Assembly (NCBI GenBank): GCA_020746875.1 | Contig: JAGTJL010000030.1 | Span: 248,001-312,000 of the forward strand | Origin: Rhexocercosporidium sp. MPI-PUGE-AT-0058 | Lineage: Eukaryota; Ascomycota; Leotiomycetes; Helotiales | DNA length: 64,000 bases | Direction of reading: 5' to 3' | Shown here: in pieces, positions 12,474 through 22,707 of the stretch | Layout of the letters: the number at the start of each line of letters is the position of its first letter | Numbering within the stretch: position 1 is the stretch's first letter | The notes under the pieces: generated by a model | Databases searched by the model: none | What the model saw: the letters and a program-made list of their open reading frames with translations, nothing else | What the model was told of the DNA's origin: nothing | Program-made: the position numbers and the translations under genes

Positions 12474-14844
12474 GATTGAGATTGGAAATGATGAGGCTGT
12501 TGGAGGAGAAAGAGGATGAGGATGAGAAACAGGATAAGAGAGAGGTTAGCAGTCTATAAGTACCATGAAAGTACAAATTTAGTCCCGGTGGTAGTCGATA
12601 TCCTAAAGATTGAAGTACAGATAAAGAATCCGGCAGGTACCATAAGCCGAAATCCTGAGCTATGTAACGGCCATCAGGCCCTGAATGGAAGGTAGGCCTC
12701 AAAAGTCCTCCACGAACCTGCTGCACATGACGAGATCTACCGATCTGGATCTGAACAGGCAGGTAGCTAGATAACATCCTACGACAGAAGCGCACTGTCT
12801 GTGACCATTGCCGGAGTTCTGCACACACCACCACACATCTAAGCAAAAGCCCGAGCCTTATGCCTCTTGGCAAAACGCCTTGAGTCGTTCTCCTGGCAAA
12901 TCGGAGATGTCAACATCGCCAAGAACTGGTGCTAGGAGGGCTTGTTTATCCTGCATCGCTTGGCACGGTACTTGCATGCTCGATAGGGAAGCCGTTTACC
13001 TCCATGCACACCATTCGAGGAAACAAAGTGTATAAAAACGTCAGCGGAGTAATCTTACTGGAGGAATCGTATGCCGGCCGAGCAGTGGGGGGATGAGGTC
13101 AGGGGTTAAGCGAGGGTTGCCAATCGCGCATAAGCTTTGCCTCTAGGCCTCAATAGGCAGGACGACGTGGCTTTATCGCGGGGTGGAGCTTGTTTCTGGC
13201 CAAGGAAGTGCTTGAATTTGTTTGCGTGAGAGGATCGGTTATCTTCAGATTCGGGAAGGTTGAGACGGATAGGAAGGTAGATGTTGTGTGTTGTTCAGGG
13301 CTTATTTTGGAGGTGCGGGGTGGGAGCATCTCACAAGAACATCAATCAAATTTAGTGGCTCGGCCCCTGGTGGCCCCTCCCGTATCTTATCGTGAAATAC
13401 CGCGACAGGTGTTGCGGGAGTGTACTGTATGCGTAGAAGATTAGATAAAGCAGCTGTCCAAGCTCTTTGTTTCGGCAGAGCGAGGATAGCCATGTCCGTT
13501 CGTTCCGCGTTGTTGCCAAAACTTATTAATTGTGTAAAGCTTGTTGACAAGTACGAAGTTGCTGCGGCGTATTCAAGGTATTAGTGTAATATTACATTTC
13601 TATCTTCTTGAAGCTAAAACATGTGTGTTATACATCAAGATCATTCAAATGATCTGCGTTTCTAATGAACCTGGCTGCCAAGGAGAACTAGCCTCGACTA
13701 TTACAGATCGACACATTTGCCAAGAGCAGCTAGTCTTCAAGTGTGAAGAAGAAGTCCTGGTATGTATCAATCAATTTCCTTGAATAAAAGTTCGAGCATA
13801 AGGTAAGCAGCGAAATTACCGAGCTATTTGAGTCGAATGGTTTGCTTTGGTGGATGGCTGGAATTGTCTTGAACAACTGGGAGTTGATGATAATGTAAAA
13901 TTCTAGGCACGAGACAAGATTGACTTGATATATAGCTCATATTCCGCCTTCTCTTTACTTCCTCTATTCTTCCCTTAGCTTAGTCGTTCAATAGACAGAA
14001 TATGCAGAATCAAAGATTTCCCCCACTTTATTGAGTCCTCCTTTGACACAGCCTGTAAGTGTCTGTTGGTGATCTTGATAATTCCTAGGCTAGTGATCAC
14101 GTTGGTGCGTGGGGCACAAATTCAGTACTATTGATTGCATATCGAGCGACTTAACCAAAGGTATACTCGGGGGGTTCGTGGTATGTTACTTCCACGAGCT
14201 CAAGAAGATGGACTGTAAAGATGTACCATTTTTCTATTCAAAAAATTTGAACACACTGAATCCAATGAACTATTTCCAACCAAGTAGCTTCGAAGTTTTG
14301 ACTTCAAGATGCTGTGTTTGTCTTACAAGCAAGGAAAGATTTTACCTAGTTAATAGGTCCTGTACTACTGGGTTCTACTAGCTAATGACTGTTCCCTCCC
14401 TCCTCTAAACTCACCTGATTAAGTCAACAGGTTTATAGAATCAACATCTTCGTCGATTTGGATCTCCAACCTAATGTTGAGGGTATCCCACTCTAGTGAC
14501 CCAACTGTCCTTGGCCTAAAGTCTGCAAACCAACAAGTGCCATCTTGGTTATCTTCATACTTACCTTTATCCATAATTTAAAAAATCATCTTTTTACATT
14601 CACTCTCTTTCATCTATACGTTAATTTACTTCGTGGTTCATCTAATCCCAGTTGAAAGATATAATTATCATCTTGATGAGTCTCTTTGGGAGACTACTTT
14701 CTGAAGTTTCTGTTCTGAGTCGCCTTTCTTTTCCTTGATCCAATAAGACAATCCGCTTCATTTGTGTTTCATGCGACTATTTCCAAAATTTGTGCAGTAA
14801 CAGGTGAGGATTATTCCTGTATAATCGCGTGGTAGAAGTTTCAC
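12474..14844. other. Intergenic, about 2.4 kb
   Basis: Upstream region of the deuterolysin gene followed by AT-rich DNA. The first 100 bases hold a purine-rich tract (12490-12540). The small frames seen are not supported. Confidence 0.5.
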
Positions 14845-15480
14845 GTGCTGAGTTACACTTTTTTCGACCTTGGAGCACAGCCTGCACAGTTCATCTGGAA
14901 ATCTTCCATCCTTCGTTCACATTGTTACATAACATGCCCAGAGAGCATCTCCGAAGTCCACGGGTCAAGCGAGCAGATAGAGGTACAAAAATGGATCAAG
15001 AATGAGATCCAGCCAGGTAAGCTGATGCTGCTATGTAATAACATTAAGAAGAAGGCCAAGTTATCGTATCCAAAAAGCACATTCATGGAAACTGTACGTA
15101 AAAATGCTTACACTTCCCTCTCCTCTTTTCGAACCTTCCTTGCACATGCAGCCATGTGGCGTAGCTATAACAGTTGAAGGTGGCGGGGTCTTAGCACGTG
15201 CCATAGCTAATCTCGCTACCACATCTAATCTAGCCCATTGCATATTTGGCTGTCCCGCTCCGAGATTTCATGTCCCAACTTCAACATTTTTTCCCGAAAA
15301 GTTTGTAACAGTAGCACTTTTGAAAGCACGGTGTTTGTCGCGATCATCTGTCTACCGCAGGTTCTCCTAAGAATAGCTCGTGTAGCCAACGAGGTGAGTG
15401 TTGTGATCATTCTGTTGATACCTCACCCTACTAATCGTGTGCAGAAACTTGAATTGAGATTTCGAGTCCGTCGCGTGTGA
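14845..15480 (+). CDS. Unrecognised possible spliced gene
   Basis: I do not recognise this sequence. A frame opening at 14845 runs 83 codons to a GTACGT donor at 15094. The acceptor at 15151 continues in phase as PCGVAITVEGGGVLARAIAN. Further on, a clear intron (gtgagt... with a ctaat branch site and tgcag end, about 15394-15444) joins a segment ending RIARVANE to KLELRFRVRRV and a stop at 15480. The middle exon and this last pair are in different frames, and I found no convincing intron of 45 nt or more between them. Either an exon is missing from my model or the gene is broken. It could also be several chance frames. Confidence 0.28.
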
Positions 15481-15649
15481 TATCACTTTGACACTCTCTC
15501 GCGTACGAGTCACCTAAGAGAAAGAAGGCTTAATCTCAGCCGGGACCTGGAGGACTTGATCCTTATTCCGAGTCGTATTGAAGCGTCTCTCTTTGAGTTT
15601 GCATTTTTGCGCTAGGATCCAGAAGACTCTCTCCCAACCCACGCCAGAG

Positions 15650-16225
15650 ATGCCAAGTCTATGGCGCCGACTTCGAGACAAGAGAAACAAATCGAAGAAA
15701 GCTTCCAGCCAAGATGGTTTAGGCCGTTTAGTTGAGGATGCGGCGGAGCCAAGAGATTCTGTCCCTGAAATGTCACCTCAACTACCCCCTCGTCGAAGGA
15801 ACAGCGCGGGCGAGAATGAACGGCAGCAAGAGCATGCGAGACGCGCTGTGAGATTCGCGTCAAGAGACAATCTCCACGCAGGACAACCTCAGAATTCTAC
15901 CAACAGCCCAGCTCTATCGCGAGCTTCTTCCTTATCATCCACGGATTTGGACTATCTTAACGCCCAAGCCTTCAGAACCGAACGTCCGAAGCCGAAATAC
16001 TATACACTACCACACCAGCCTATCCGTTCTTCTCAGCAGCCATCCCAATCTTCAGCCCCATTGCCGCAGATTGATTGGGAGGCTTTTTCTGGTGCTTTTG
16101 CTCCACAGCCGAGGCTGTATACGACGAGATATCCAGTCCCTCCATTAACGCCGCAACAGCTGAATGAGCTGGCGGGTGCGTTTGCCCCTCCAGCGCCGAA
16201 CGGGCAGGCGGTTACATTCCGGTGA
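15650..16225 (+). CDS. Pro/Ser-rich basic hypothetical protein
   Basis: Single open frame of 191 residues from the ATG at 15650 (MPSLWRRLRDKRNKSKK); the frame is open further back to 15578, but the upstream part looks like leader sequence. The N-terminus is strongly basic. The rest is rich in Ser, Pro, Gln and Arg and probably disordered. A repeated motif occurs near the end: FSGAFAPQPR and LAGAFAPPAP, each following a hydrophobic turn (WEA, LNE). No enzyme or membrane signature is visible and no function is proposed. Codon use and the continuous frame favour a real gene. Confidence 0.55.
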   Translation: MPSLWRRLRDKRNKSKKASSQDGLGRLVEDAAEPRDSVPEMSPQLPPRRRNSAGENERQQEHARRAVRFASRDNLHAGQPQNSTNSPALSRASSLSSTDLDYLNAQAFRTERPKPKYYTLPHQPIRSSQQPSQSSAPLPQIDWEAFSGAFAPQPRLYTTRYPVPPLTPQQLNELAGAFAPPAPNGQAVTFR

Positions 16226-16729
16226 TTGAACTTTTTGTTCAATCGACCATTGTGCAGGCTAGGAAGACTTAAAAAATCCTAGGTCTCTCTATGTCTCTGT
16301 TAGCAAACTCGAGGTTTCAATATTGCACTGGTGTATCATTTCCTAGATATTTTCTGAGTCTGAAGCTGCGTCTTTTAAGCTACAATTAACTGCAAGAAAT
16401 ATTTTCTGGAAGTCGTCACAATACGACAACTCCTTGGCACATAAACAAAAGAGCACACCAAGAATTCCGAATAATTTTCAGGCAACAACGAAAGGCTTAG
16501 TCTAATGCATACTTAGACATGGAGTCTCTGAATGGCTGTTCGGTTCGGAGAGTACAAAATCACCGCCGTTGCGGCGCAGGACTTGAATTTATCTGACAAT
16601 CACATAAGCGCTAGATAGAGGTGCATGAGGCTTGAATGGAGATAAAGTGAGGGCTCCTTCCACCAAAACTCACTGTTCTTTTCTTTTTCAGTTCAAGCAC
16701 ACTTTCAAATCATCAGAAGGGTGTCAAAA
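16226..16729. other. Intergenic / promoter of methyltransferase
   Basis: About 500 bp of AT-rich DNA without a coding signal. A pyrimidine-rich stretch (16676-16700) lies shortly before the methyltransferase start, as is common at fungal transcription starts. Confidence 0.45.
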
Positions 16730-17581
16730 ATGGCGGAGCCAAACAATTCTTCAACTCCAACAACGGGTCCGACGAGCAATCTTCCAAGCTACTTCAACAA
16801 ACTCTCCCAAATCTATCCTCGACAGACAGGAAACGCAACGTTGAATCTATTTGCATCAATCGTGGATCATTTAGCACCCATCTCAGCAAGCTCCGTAATT
16901 CACGACAATGCATCTGGTCCCGGTACTGCCACAAGCTTCATCCTGAAGAACCTGAAGCCAGAAGACTATCCCACTATCGTCGCAACAGACATGGTACCAG
17001 CCATGATCGACGCATTCAATTCCGATGTCGCGAAAGCAACTGGTTCCTCCAAACTCACTGGGCTCGTCATGAAGTCAGAGACCCTTAACTTTCCTGACGA
17101 GCACTTCACGCATTCCATCACCAACTTCAGCATCTTCAATTTTACCGACCCCTTAATCTGCGTCAAGGAGATCTATCGCACTCTCAAGCCTTCAGGTCAA
17201 GCTTTTATCACTACGTGGAAGACTTTCGCCATCGGCAATGTTATTCATGAGACTCAGCGACGCATTCGGCCTGATTTGCCGCCTATGAAGGTTTCTGGAG
17301 CGGAGTATCACAAATCTGATGCAGTTCTCGATATCATGGTTAAAGCTGGCTTTGCGAAGGAAAACATTCAGTTGTTGTCTTCGGTTGTGGTCGTGACTAG
17401 CAATGACCTAGAGGGATTGACGGAGTTTGGCTGTGGGCCATTCACGGACGCCGCTAGAGCTGGGTGGACGGATGAGGAGAAAGGTAGATGGAAGGAAGTG
17501 TTGCTTGAAGTGTTGGAGGAGAATAAAAAAGAGTCCGGTGGGTTGAAGTTCGAAGGGTGGGCTCTTCTAGCGACGAAGTGA
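16730..17581 (+). CDS. Class I SAM-dependent methyltransferase
   Basis: Single exon of 283 residues from the ATG at 16730 in the context aaaaATGgcg. The Rossmann methyltransferase motifs are in order. Motif I is VIHDNASGPGTAT (about residue 55), a Gly-rich SAM loop. Motif II ends with VATDMVPAMIDAF, supplying the acidic residue. Motif IV region is FTHSITNFSIFNF and motif V is TLKPSGQAFITTWK. The layout matches Methyltransf_11/25-type small-molecule methyltransferases. The substrate is not indicated. No secondary-metabolite core gene is adjacent, although a SnoaL-like gene follows on the same strand. Confidence 0.85.
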   Translation: MAEPNNSSTPTTGPTSNLPSYFNKLSQIYPRQTGNATLNLFASIVDHLAPISASSVIHDNASGPGTATSFILKNLKPEDYPTIVATDMVPAMIDAFNSDVAKATGSSKLTGLVMKSETLNFPDEHFTHSITNFSIFNFTDPLICVKEIYRTLKPSGQAFITTWKTFAIGNVIHETQRRIRPDLPPMKVSGAEYHKSDAVLDIMVKAGFAKENIQLLSSVVVVTSNDLEGLTEFGCGPFTDAARAGWTDEEKGRWKEVLLEVLEENKKESGGLKFEGWALLATK

Positions 17582-17939
17582 TTGGTAGTGGCCACTCTTC
17601 AACATGAGAAATCCAATCCGATTTAAAGTATCCCAAATTGGTGTGAACTCATCTGTTGATTCCGGTTTCTATTCTTGTCCAGAAGGAACAGACTTGAGCT
17701 TAAAAACTCGGCTGTTCAAGACACAGAGCAATGTTTTATTGTTCATATGTTGGATGAGGGCGTTTCCTCATTTCGGCCAGCGATCCAAAGAATCAGCTCA
17801 TTCATAATCCTGCTTACTGCATAAAACTTGTATCATTGGCCTCATACGTTACACGTGTCTGACTGCATGGCTTAGATAGCTTGGATAGCTTGGCCAGCCA
17901 CCCCTTCGGGATCAATGTGTCGCTTGCTTACTCACCCAT

Positions 17940-17960
17940 CTATTCTATATAACCGGTAGC
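17940..17960 (+). promoter_or_regulatory. TATA box of the SnoaL-like gene
   Basis: The sequence ctattctatataaccgg lies about 70 bp before the ATG at 18022 and is followed by a cytosine-rich leader. This is a normal distance for a fungal TATA element. Confidence 0.5.
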
Positions 17961-18021
17961 TTTTCCACGCACCCGGAGAGTTCATACTCAAGCACAGATC
18001 TACCATCTTCCAAACCCCAAA

Positions 18022-18538
18022 ATGCCGTTCAAATTGACAGAAGAACATATCCGATCATTTTTCGACCCAGCAAGCCGTGGTGAATGGGCGCCATTTCTAG
18101 CCGCTATAGACCCAAATGTCAGCTGGACCATTGGGAGTCACAAAGAAAACTTGACTTGCTCTACTGGCATCTTTGTGAGGGTTTCCACCTCATTTTTGAT
18201 AATGGTCACTGATTCCGAAAGAATCTCCAAGGCTGGCTCGAGAAAGTAGCGCCTTCTCTGCAACTCAAGCTTCAAGGTTCGTTACAAATGACTGTAGAGT
18301 CACTCGATATCATCGGCAACAAAGCCGTGATAGAAGCGAGCGGCTATGCTGTGCAGAATAATGGAAATCCATATGAGAACTTGTAAGTAGAATCATTCAC
18401 GTATGAGATGAACGCTAATGTAGGAATAGGTATTGTTGGATTATGATCTTTGACGACGTGAGTGGGAAGGTTGTGGTAATCAGAGAGTATATGAATACGG
18501 CATTGGTGAAGGAGGTGAATGAGACCAATCCTATTTAA
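18022..18538 (+). CDS. SnoaL-like (NTF2-fold) small protein
   Basis: Three exons, 18022-18174, 18222-18382 and 18430-18538, with two 47-nt introns, give 140 residues. Splicing yields NLQGWLEKVAPSLQLKLQG and a final exon starting YCWIMIFDD. The pattern of an N-terminal helix (EEHIRSFFDPASRGEWAPF), then IDPNVSWTIG, and a C-terminal sheet ending VIREYMNTALV is typical of the SnoaL/ketosteroid-isomerase-like superfamily. Such fungal proteins may be enzymes of small-molecule metabolism or simple ligand-binding folds. It follows the methyltransferase by 440 bp on the same strand; a functional link is only possible, not shown. Confidence 0.72.
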
Positions 18539-18959
18539 ATATGAATATGAAAGATCGTTTTTGGCATCGCAAAATAGGAACTCTAAAGGCCACTTCTACT
18601 CCTATGCAGGCCATGAATTATCTCATAAACGAGGAGTGAGTACCATTTTGCAAATTTTGTTGCTTTCACATAAGCTGAATCCCATTTACTTTCCCCGAAG
18701 GGAAACAAATCGAAGCAGCATCTGATATTACGTGAGATCATCATCTAACGGTTCCAAGTACATACAGGAGCGCTAACAAACATCAAGTATCCATTTTCAA
18801 TTGAAAATACCACGCTTAAACACCTCAATAATTCACCATGTAGAAACCCTCTGTACTCACCCAAACATGACACCTTCGATCGCCACACCCCTCTATTCAC
18901 CAATCTCCCCAAATCAAATACGCTCCTCATCCTCTACACGGAAAATACAACGCCTCCAT

Positions 18960-19666
18960 AAAATGTTCCCCCAAACTCACCACCCTCGAAATCAAAGCCC
19001 CCACCAACCACGAACCCTGGTCCCGCACCACATTCGAAGTTCAAGCACGAAAACGATCCGGCTCCAAGACCCAGGAACTGCACTCACGGTACCGAAATCT
19101 CAATCACACAAATTACGAGACCCTGCCCTATTGCTGGGGTCCAGAGGGCGATTACAGGTCCATCGACCTTAACGAGCATCTTGTACCTGTACAGAGGAAT
19201 CTATGGTGGGCGTTATACCATCTCTACGGAATAGAGTGCGGGGTGCTGGTTATGAAGAGAACGCTGTGGGTAGAGCGCTATGTTTTAATCAAAACGACGC
19301 TCCCGAACGAAATGTGCAAATTTCGATCATGAGATCGATATATGCTACTGCCTCTGGGATGTTGGATGGGGTGGGTGAGGAGCCTGATGGAAGTACGGAG
19401 GCGGTGAAAGGTATCTATGCTGTACCATCTCAAGATGGGCTTTGGATCCTGACCAGGATTTGAATTCTTTGTATAATCTGCTGTTTGTCCATTACTAGGA
19501 GGAGCTCATAAAGTTTTGTGCGAAGCCGTATTACGGTCGCCTGTGGGTTATTCGGGAGGTTTGCTTGGCTGCGAGATTAAGAATTCAATGTGGTCCTGCG
19601 TCGGTGAGCTGGGATACATTTCAGAACTTCTGGGATGCCTTTGGGGGGTGGGGGGTCGATCGCTGA
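18960..19666 (+). pseudogene. HET-domain gene remnant
   Basis: Fragments of a HET protein lie in order but in different frames. From about 18963, NYETLPYCWGPEGDYRSIDL and VPVQRNLWWALYHLYG correspond to the xxYxALSYCWG box and the following NLxxALxxL helix. About 19270-19345 gives LCFNQNDAPERNVQIS, the WIDAICINQxDxxER box in another frame and with its tryptophan lost. About 19500-19666 gives GRLWVIREVCLAARLRIQCG and SWDTFQNFWDAF, the WVVQEVxLA box. At least two frameshifts are needed to join these. A further coding-like stretch (19975-20400, LATEVKARALDTNLAEIEYL) may be its tail but I cannot place it in the family. Not functional as it stands. Confidence 0.7.
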
Positions 19667-20949
19667 TGAGATTACGGCGGATTATGTGCCTGTACTGCTG
19701 CAAGAACTGATCAAGCTCAGTCATGGTGTTCGGCAAAGTCTCGAGGATCTCATATGTTCAAGCCAGCATTTCGAATGTGCAGATCCAGGGACAGATTGTA
19801 TGGGATCCTGGGACTGTTGGATATTCAAGAGCCGAAGCTGGAGGGAAGTGGCTTAGGAGAGGCATGTCTGATTGTTTTCGCCTAAGAAAACATCCCAAGG
19901 TTGTGTCATCAATCGGGCCTCTTGAATGTGTGGAATATTCGCATACCGACAGAGCATTCAGATAGACGGATGCACTAGCTACAGAAGTCAAAGCTCGAGC
20001 ATTAGACACCAACCTCGCAGAAATTGAGTATCTTCGACATATGCTAGAAAACCAACAAGGCGATGCAGTCGACCTGGATATTATGGATCACTCTCTACCG
20101 GAAAAAACGAATCTTGAAAAGTTGGGCGTGTTCCGCCGTTTCCAAACTAGGACAGGATGTTAGTATGTCAGACCACCTGACATTCGGGAAGGTGATGTGA
20201 TTGATGGAAATTCAATGCCGCTTCTTCATCACCCCAAAAAGAGAACGAAGTCACTATTATTGGACGGGTGGTCGAGTACGATCCCAGGCCATTGAAGATG
20301 GAAAACACGAATGCAGACGGCGAGGTGGACTTGACGAAGTTTGTCCCTCTTGGAGACGGGCCGAGGCAGACATTTAAACCGTGCTCAGGTGAGTTCTCAG
20401 AAACACTTGAATAGGTACAATTATGCTCAAATAATTTTAGGGGATCTCCAAGCTTTCCTGACACTGTCAGAAATCCAAGTTTTGACAAGGTAGAGCTTGC
20501 AAGGCCAGCACGTCACCGGCACACAACAAACATCTGAATCTCGGATCTAGATATGTGAATAAACCTGATGATTTTATGATACAAATCACTAGCTCCGGAG
20601 AAAGTGACAAGTACAAATACCTCCGTAGTGCTCAAACAGCAAGCTAAAACCTGCGATAAACATCTAAGCGAGACGCCCCATCAGTTTTCGCCTCGCTACC
20701 AACGAAACAAACAGGCCTAATTACATGATTTAAAGCATGGCTCCAAATCTAGAGGATGTACCAAACTTTGCTAAGCCTCATTCTAGCTCTTACAGAGTCC
20801 TATTTCTTAGGCCCCTCGGCGTTTTGTGTTCTGATTATTTTTCAATACTCAAAATAATCATTCCACGGCACACGACGTCGCCACACCACAACCTTTCATA
20901 AACAACAATCCTACTCTCTGACTCTTAAATCACATAACCCGTTCAGATA
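19667..20949. other. Mixed remnants and intergenic
   Basis: About 19975-20400 has coding-like plus-strand text in broken frames, including FRRFQTRTGC and DLTKFVPLGDGPRQTF. It belongs to no family I recognise. From 20450 the sequence is AT-rich and ends in the leader of the acidic gene. Confidence 0.4.
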
Positions 20950-21792
20950 ATGAACCAACCAAGCCCCTGCTTCAGGTATCCTCCTGGGCATCCTCACTAC
21001 AGAGCCCCGGCCCCCGCCGCTCCAGCGCTGCCAGTACAACAAGCAGCAACCTCGAATGTCACAACGGCGACTGATGACATTAATGACGAGGAAGAAAATG
21101 AGGAAGATGAGGAAGATCCAGTGCTAGCCTCTTATACTAAAGGCGAGTATGAGAGCATTATAGAGGAGGAAGATGAGGAATATGAGGAGGAGCAAGAGGA
21201 TAGCGAAATGATGGAAGAAGAAGCCCAGAATACTGCCGTGTACTACCATCCATCATGCGAGGAGGGCGCGGATTTCGACGAGAATCTGGACTCAGATCAA
21301 GACGTCCAAATGGCAGAAGCTGAAGCCTCTTCGGTCACATACTCGGAAAGTCCGGAGCTAGAAGATGTAGAACCATACCGCTCGGGCGCTCCTTCCCCTT
21401 CTTTTTCTGTCATGGAAGTTATCGAGGATTCTGTTAATGAGGAGGAAGGTGAGGAGAGTGAGGAAAGTGAGGATGATAGCGCGATGGTCTCTGTACGAGA
21501 GGTATATGAAGAGGACGATTCCAGCGAGGAGTCTGAATGCTCTGAGGACGATGAATGGTCATCACCACCACCTCCGTATCCTAGTCATGAAGGGTCCGCG
21601 GCTAGAGGAGATGATAGCATGTTACTGCTACCACCTGCGTATACCATGGATGAAGATATAGCATCTGATGATTCTCTCACTGCCCAGCCAAGTTACAGCC
21701 CAGCAATGTCACCGCTCTCGCCTAGAACATTCACCCGCACAGGATCAGAATCGGAACGGTATCTGACCTCTACAACAGCAACACTCGAATAG
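20950..21792 (+). CDS. Acidic, Glu/Ser-rich low-complexity protein
   Basis: Open frame of 280 residues beginning MNQPSPCFRYPPGHPHYRAP, followed by a Pro/Ala stretch and then long Glu/Asp/Ser runs (residues about 45-105 and 160-200) with PPPPYPS and LLLPPAYTMDED motifs. These look like PPxY-type proline motifs within a disordered acidic protein. No domain is recognised. The frame ends at 21792, but further acidic coding sequence follows in other frames (see 21795-22321), so the true C-terminus may lie downstream of introns or a frameshift. Function unknown; a nuclear or scaffolding role would be a guess. Confidence 0.5.
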   Translation: MNQPSPCFRYPPGHPHYRAPAPAAPALPVQQAATSNVTTATDDINDEEENEEDEEDPVLASYTKGEYESIIEEEDEEYEEEQEDSEMMEEEAQNTAVYYHPSCEEGADFDENLDSDQDVQMAEAEASSVTYSESPELEDVEPYRSGAPSPSFSVMEVIEDSVNEEEGEESEESEDDSAMVSVREVYEEDDSSEESECSEDDEWSSPPPPYPSHEGSAARGDDSMLLLPPAYTMDEDIASDDSLTAQPSYSPAMSPLSPRTFTRTGSESERYLTSTTATLE

Positions 21793-21794
21793 CT

Positions 21795-22321
21795 CTTCGG
21801 ACTGGTCCTCTTCTAAGTCCTGAAGAACTCTCAGAACTTCGACTTCCTGAACCGGCTATGGCCTTGGATATGCCGACCGACGTCCCACAAACGTCGAAGG
21901 TTACTAGGATGATGGCTCTTCCTCCAGATCCTCATTTCCAAAGTCCCATGCCGAATATGGGACATTCAAAGGCAATGATGGCGAGATTTGGGCCCAGGGC
22001 TTCAAATACGACCTTTCAAAGTCGTAAGCTAAACTCAAGACATACAAAACCTTACCGGCAGCGACATTACACCACAAGCTTCACGAGAAGTATCTGGTGG
22101 CCCCCTCACGGGAGGGAGGATCTCAGTATGAGAAGCTGAGAGCTAAACTCAGATACCAGGGTGAGGAGCTAGATAGTGGAGAGGAGGCAGATGTGGAGAG
22201 TGTGTGGGATAGTGAGAATGAGGAGGAGGACTGGGTGGAGGAGGATTCAAGTTCTGATGGTGGCGCGCCTCTAACTCCGACAATGAACGAGGATGAGAGT
22301 GAGGCATATGCTAGCGGGTGA
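21795..22321 (+). pseudogene. Coding-like continuation of the acidic gene, frame broken
   Basis: Just after the stop at 21792 a different frame reads LRTGPLLSPEELSELRLPEP and continues to about 21930. A third frame reads GNDGEIWAQGFKYDL, meets a TAA at 22025, and continues KLHEKYLVAPSREGGSQYEK to an acidic end (GEEADVESVWDSENEEEDW) with a stop at 22321. The composition matches the gene before it. I could not find GT-AG introns of normal length that join all parts in phase, so this is either an unresolved multi-exon 3' half or a frameshifted one. Confidence 0.4.
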
Positions 22322-22707
22322 ATAGGTATCGTTAGATCGTAGACTTGTAGAGATCTTCGAGGTAAAGGAAAAGTCGTAGCTTAGTCTAGTGGAGTTGAGA
22401 GTGTTCTTATTCTTGCTGCCAGATACCCATGCCTGTACAGTGCCTACCTGTACTTGAGTTATAGGTTTAAAGCACAGAAGTTATGGCCTCGTAGCTAAGC
22501 TCGCCAGCTCGTTTAGCCTTTTTTCTTCTTCTTGTTTTCATATCGTCTAGTCAGAGGACTTTGGTTATTTTATGTTCACACGACTTGGTCAATATGAATA
22601 GATCTCTGATACTGACAGTTGTGTCATCCTTTTGATTCCTCTTGCCTCTTGTAGGACGTCCTGCCCGTGACAGCCCCTCTCTCCACATTATCCTTCTCCA
22701 AACGCCC

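Noticed and set aside
22024..22061. 38-nt intron in the acidic gene's downstream part
   Set aside because: Removing it leads into a frame that stops soon after, so it does not repair the gene.
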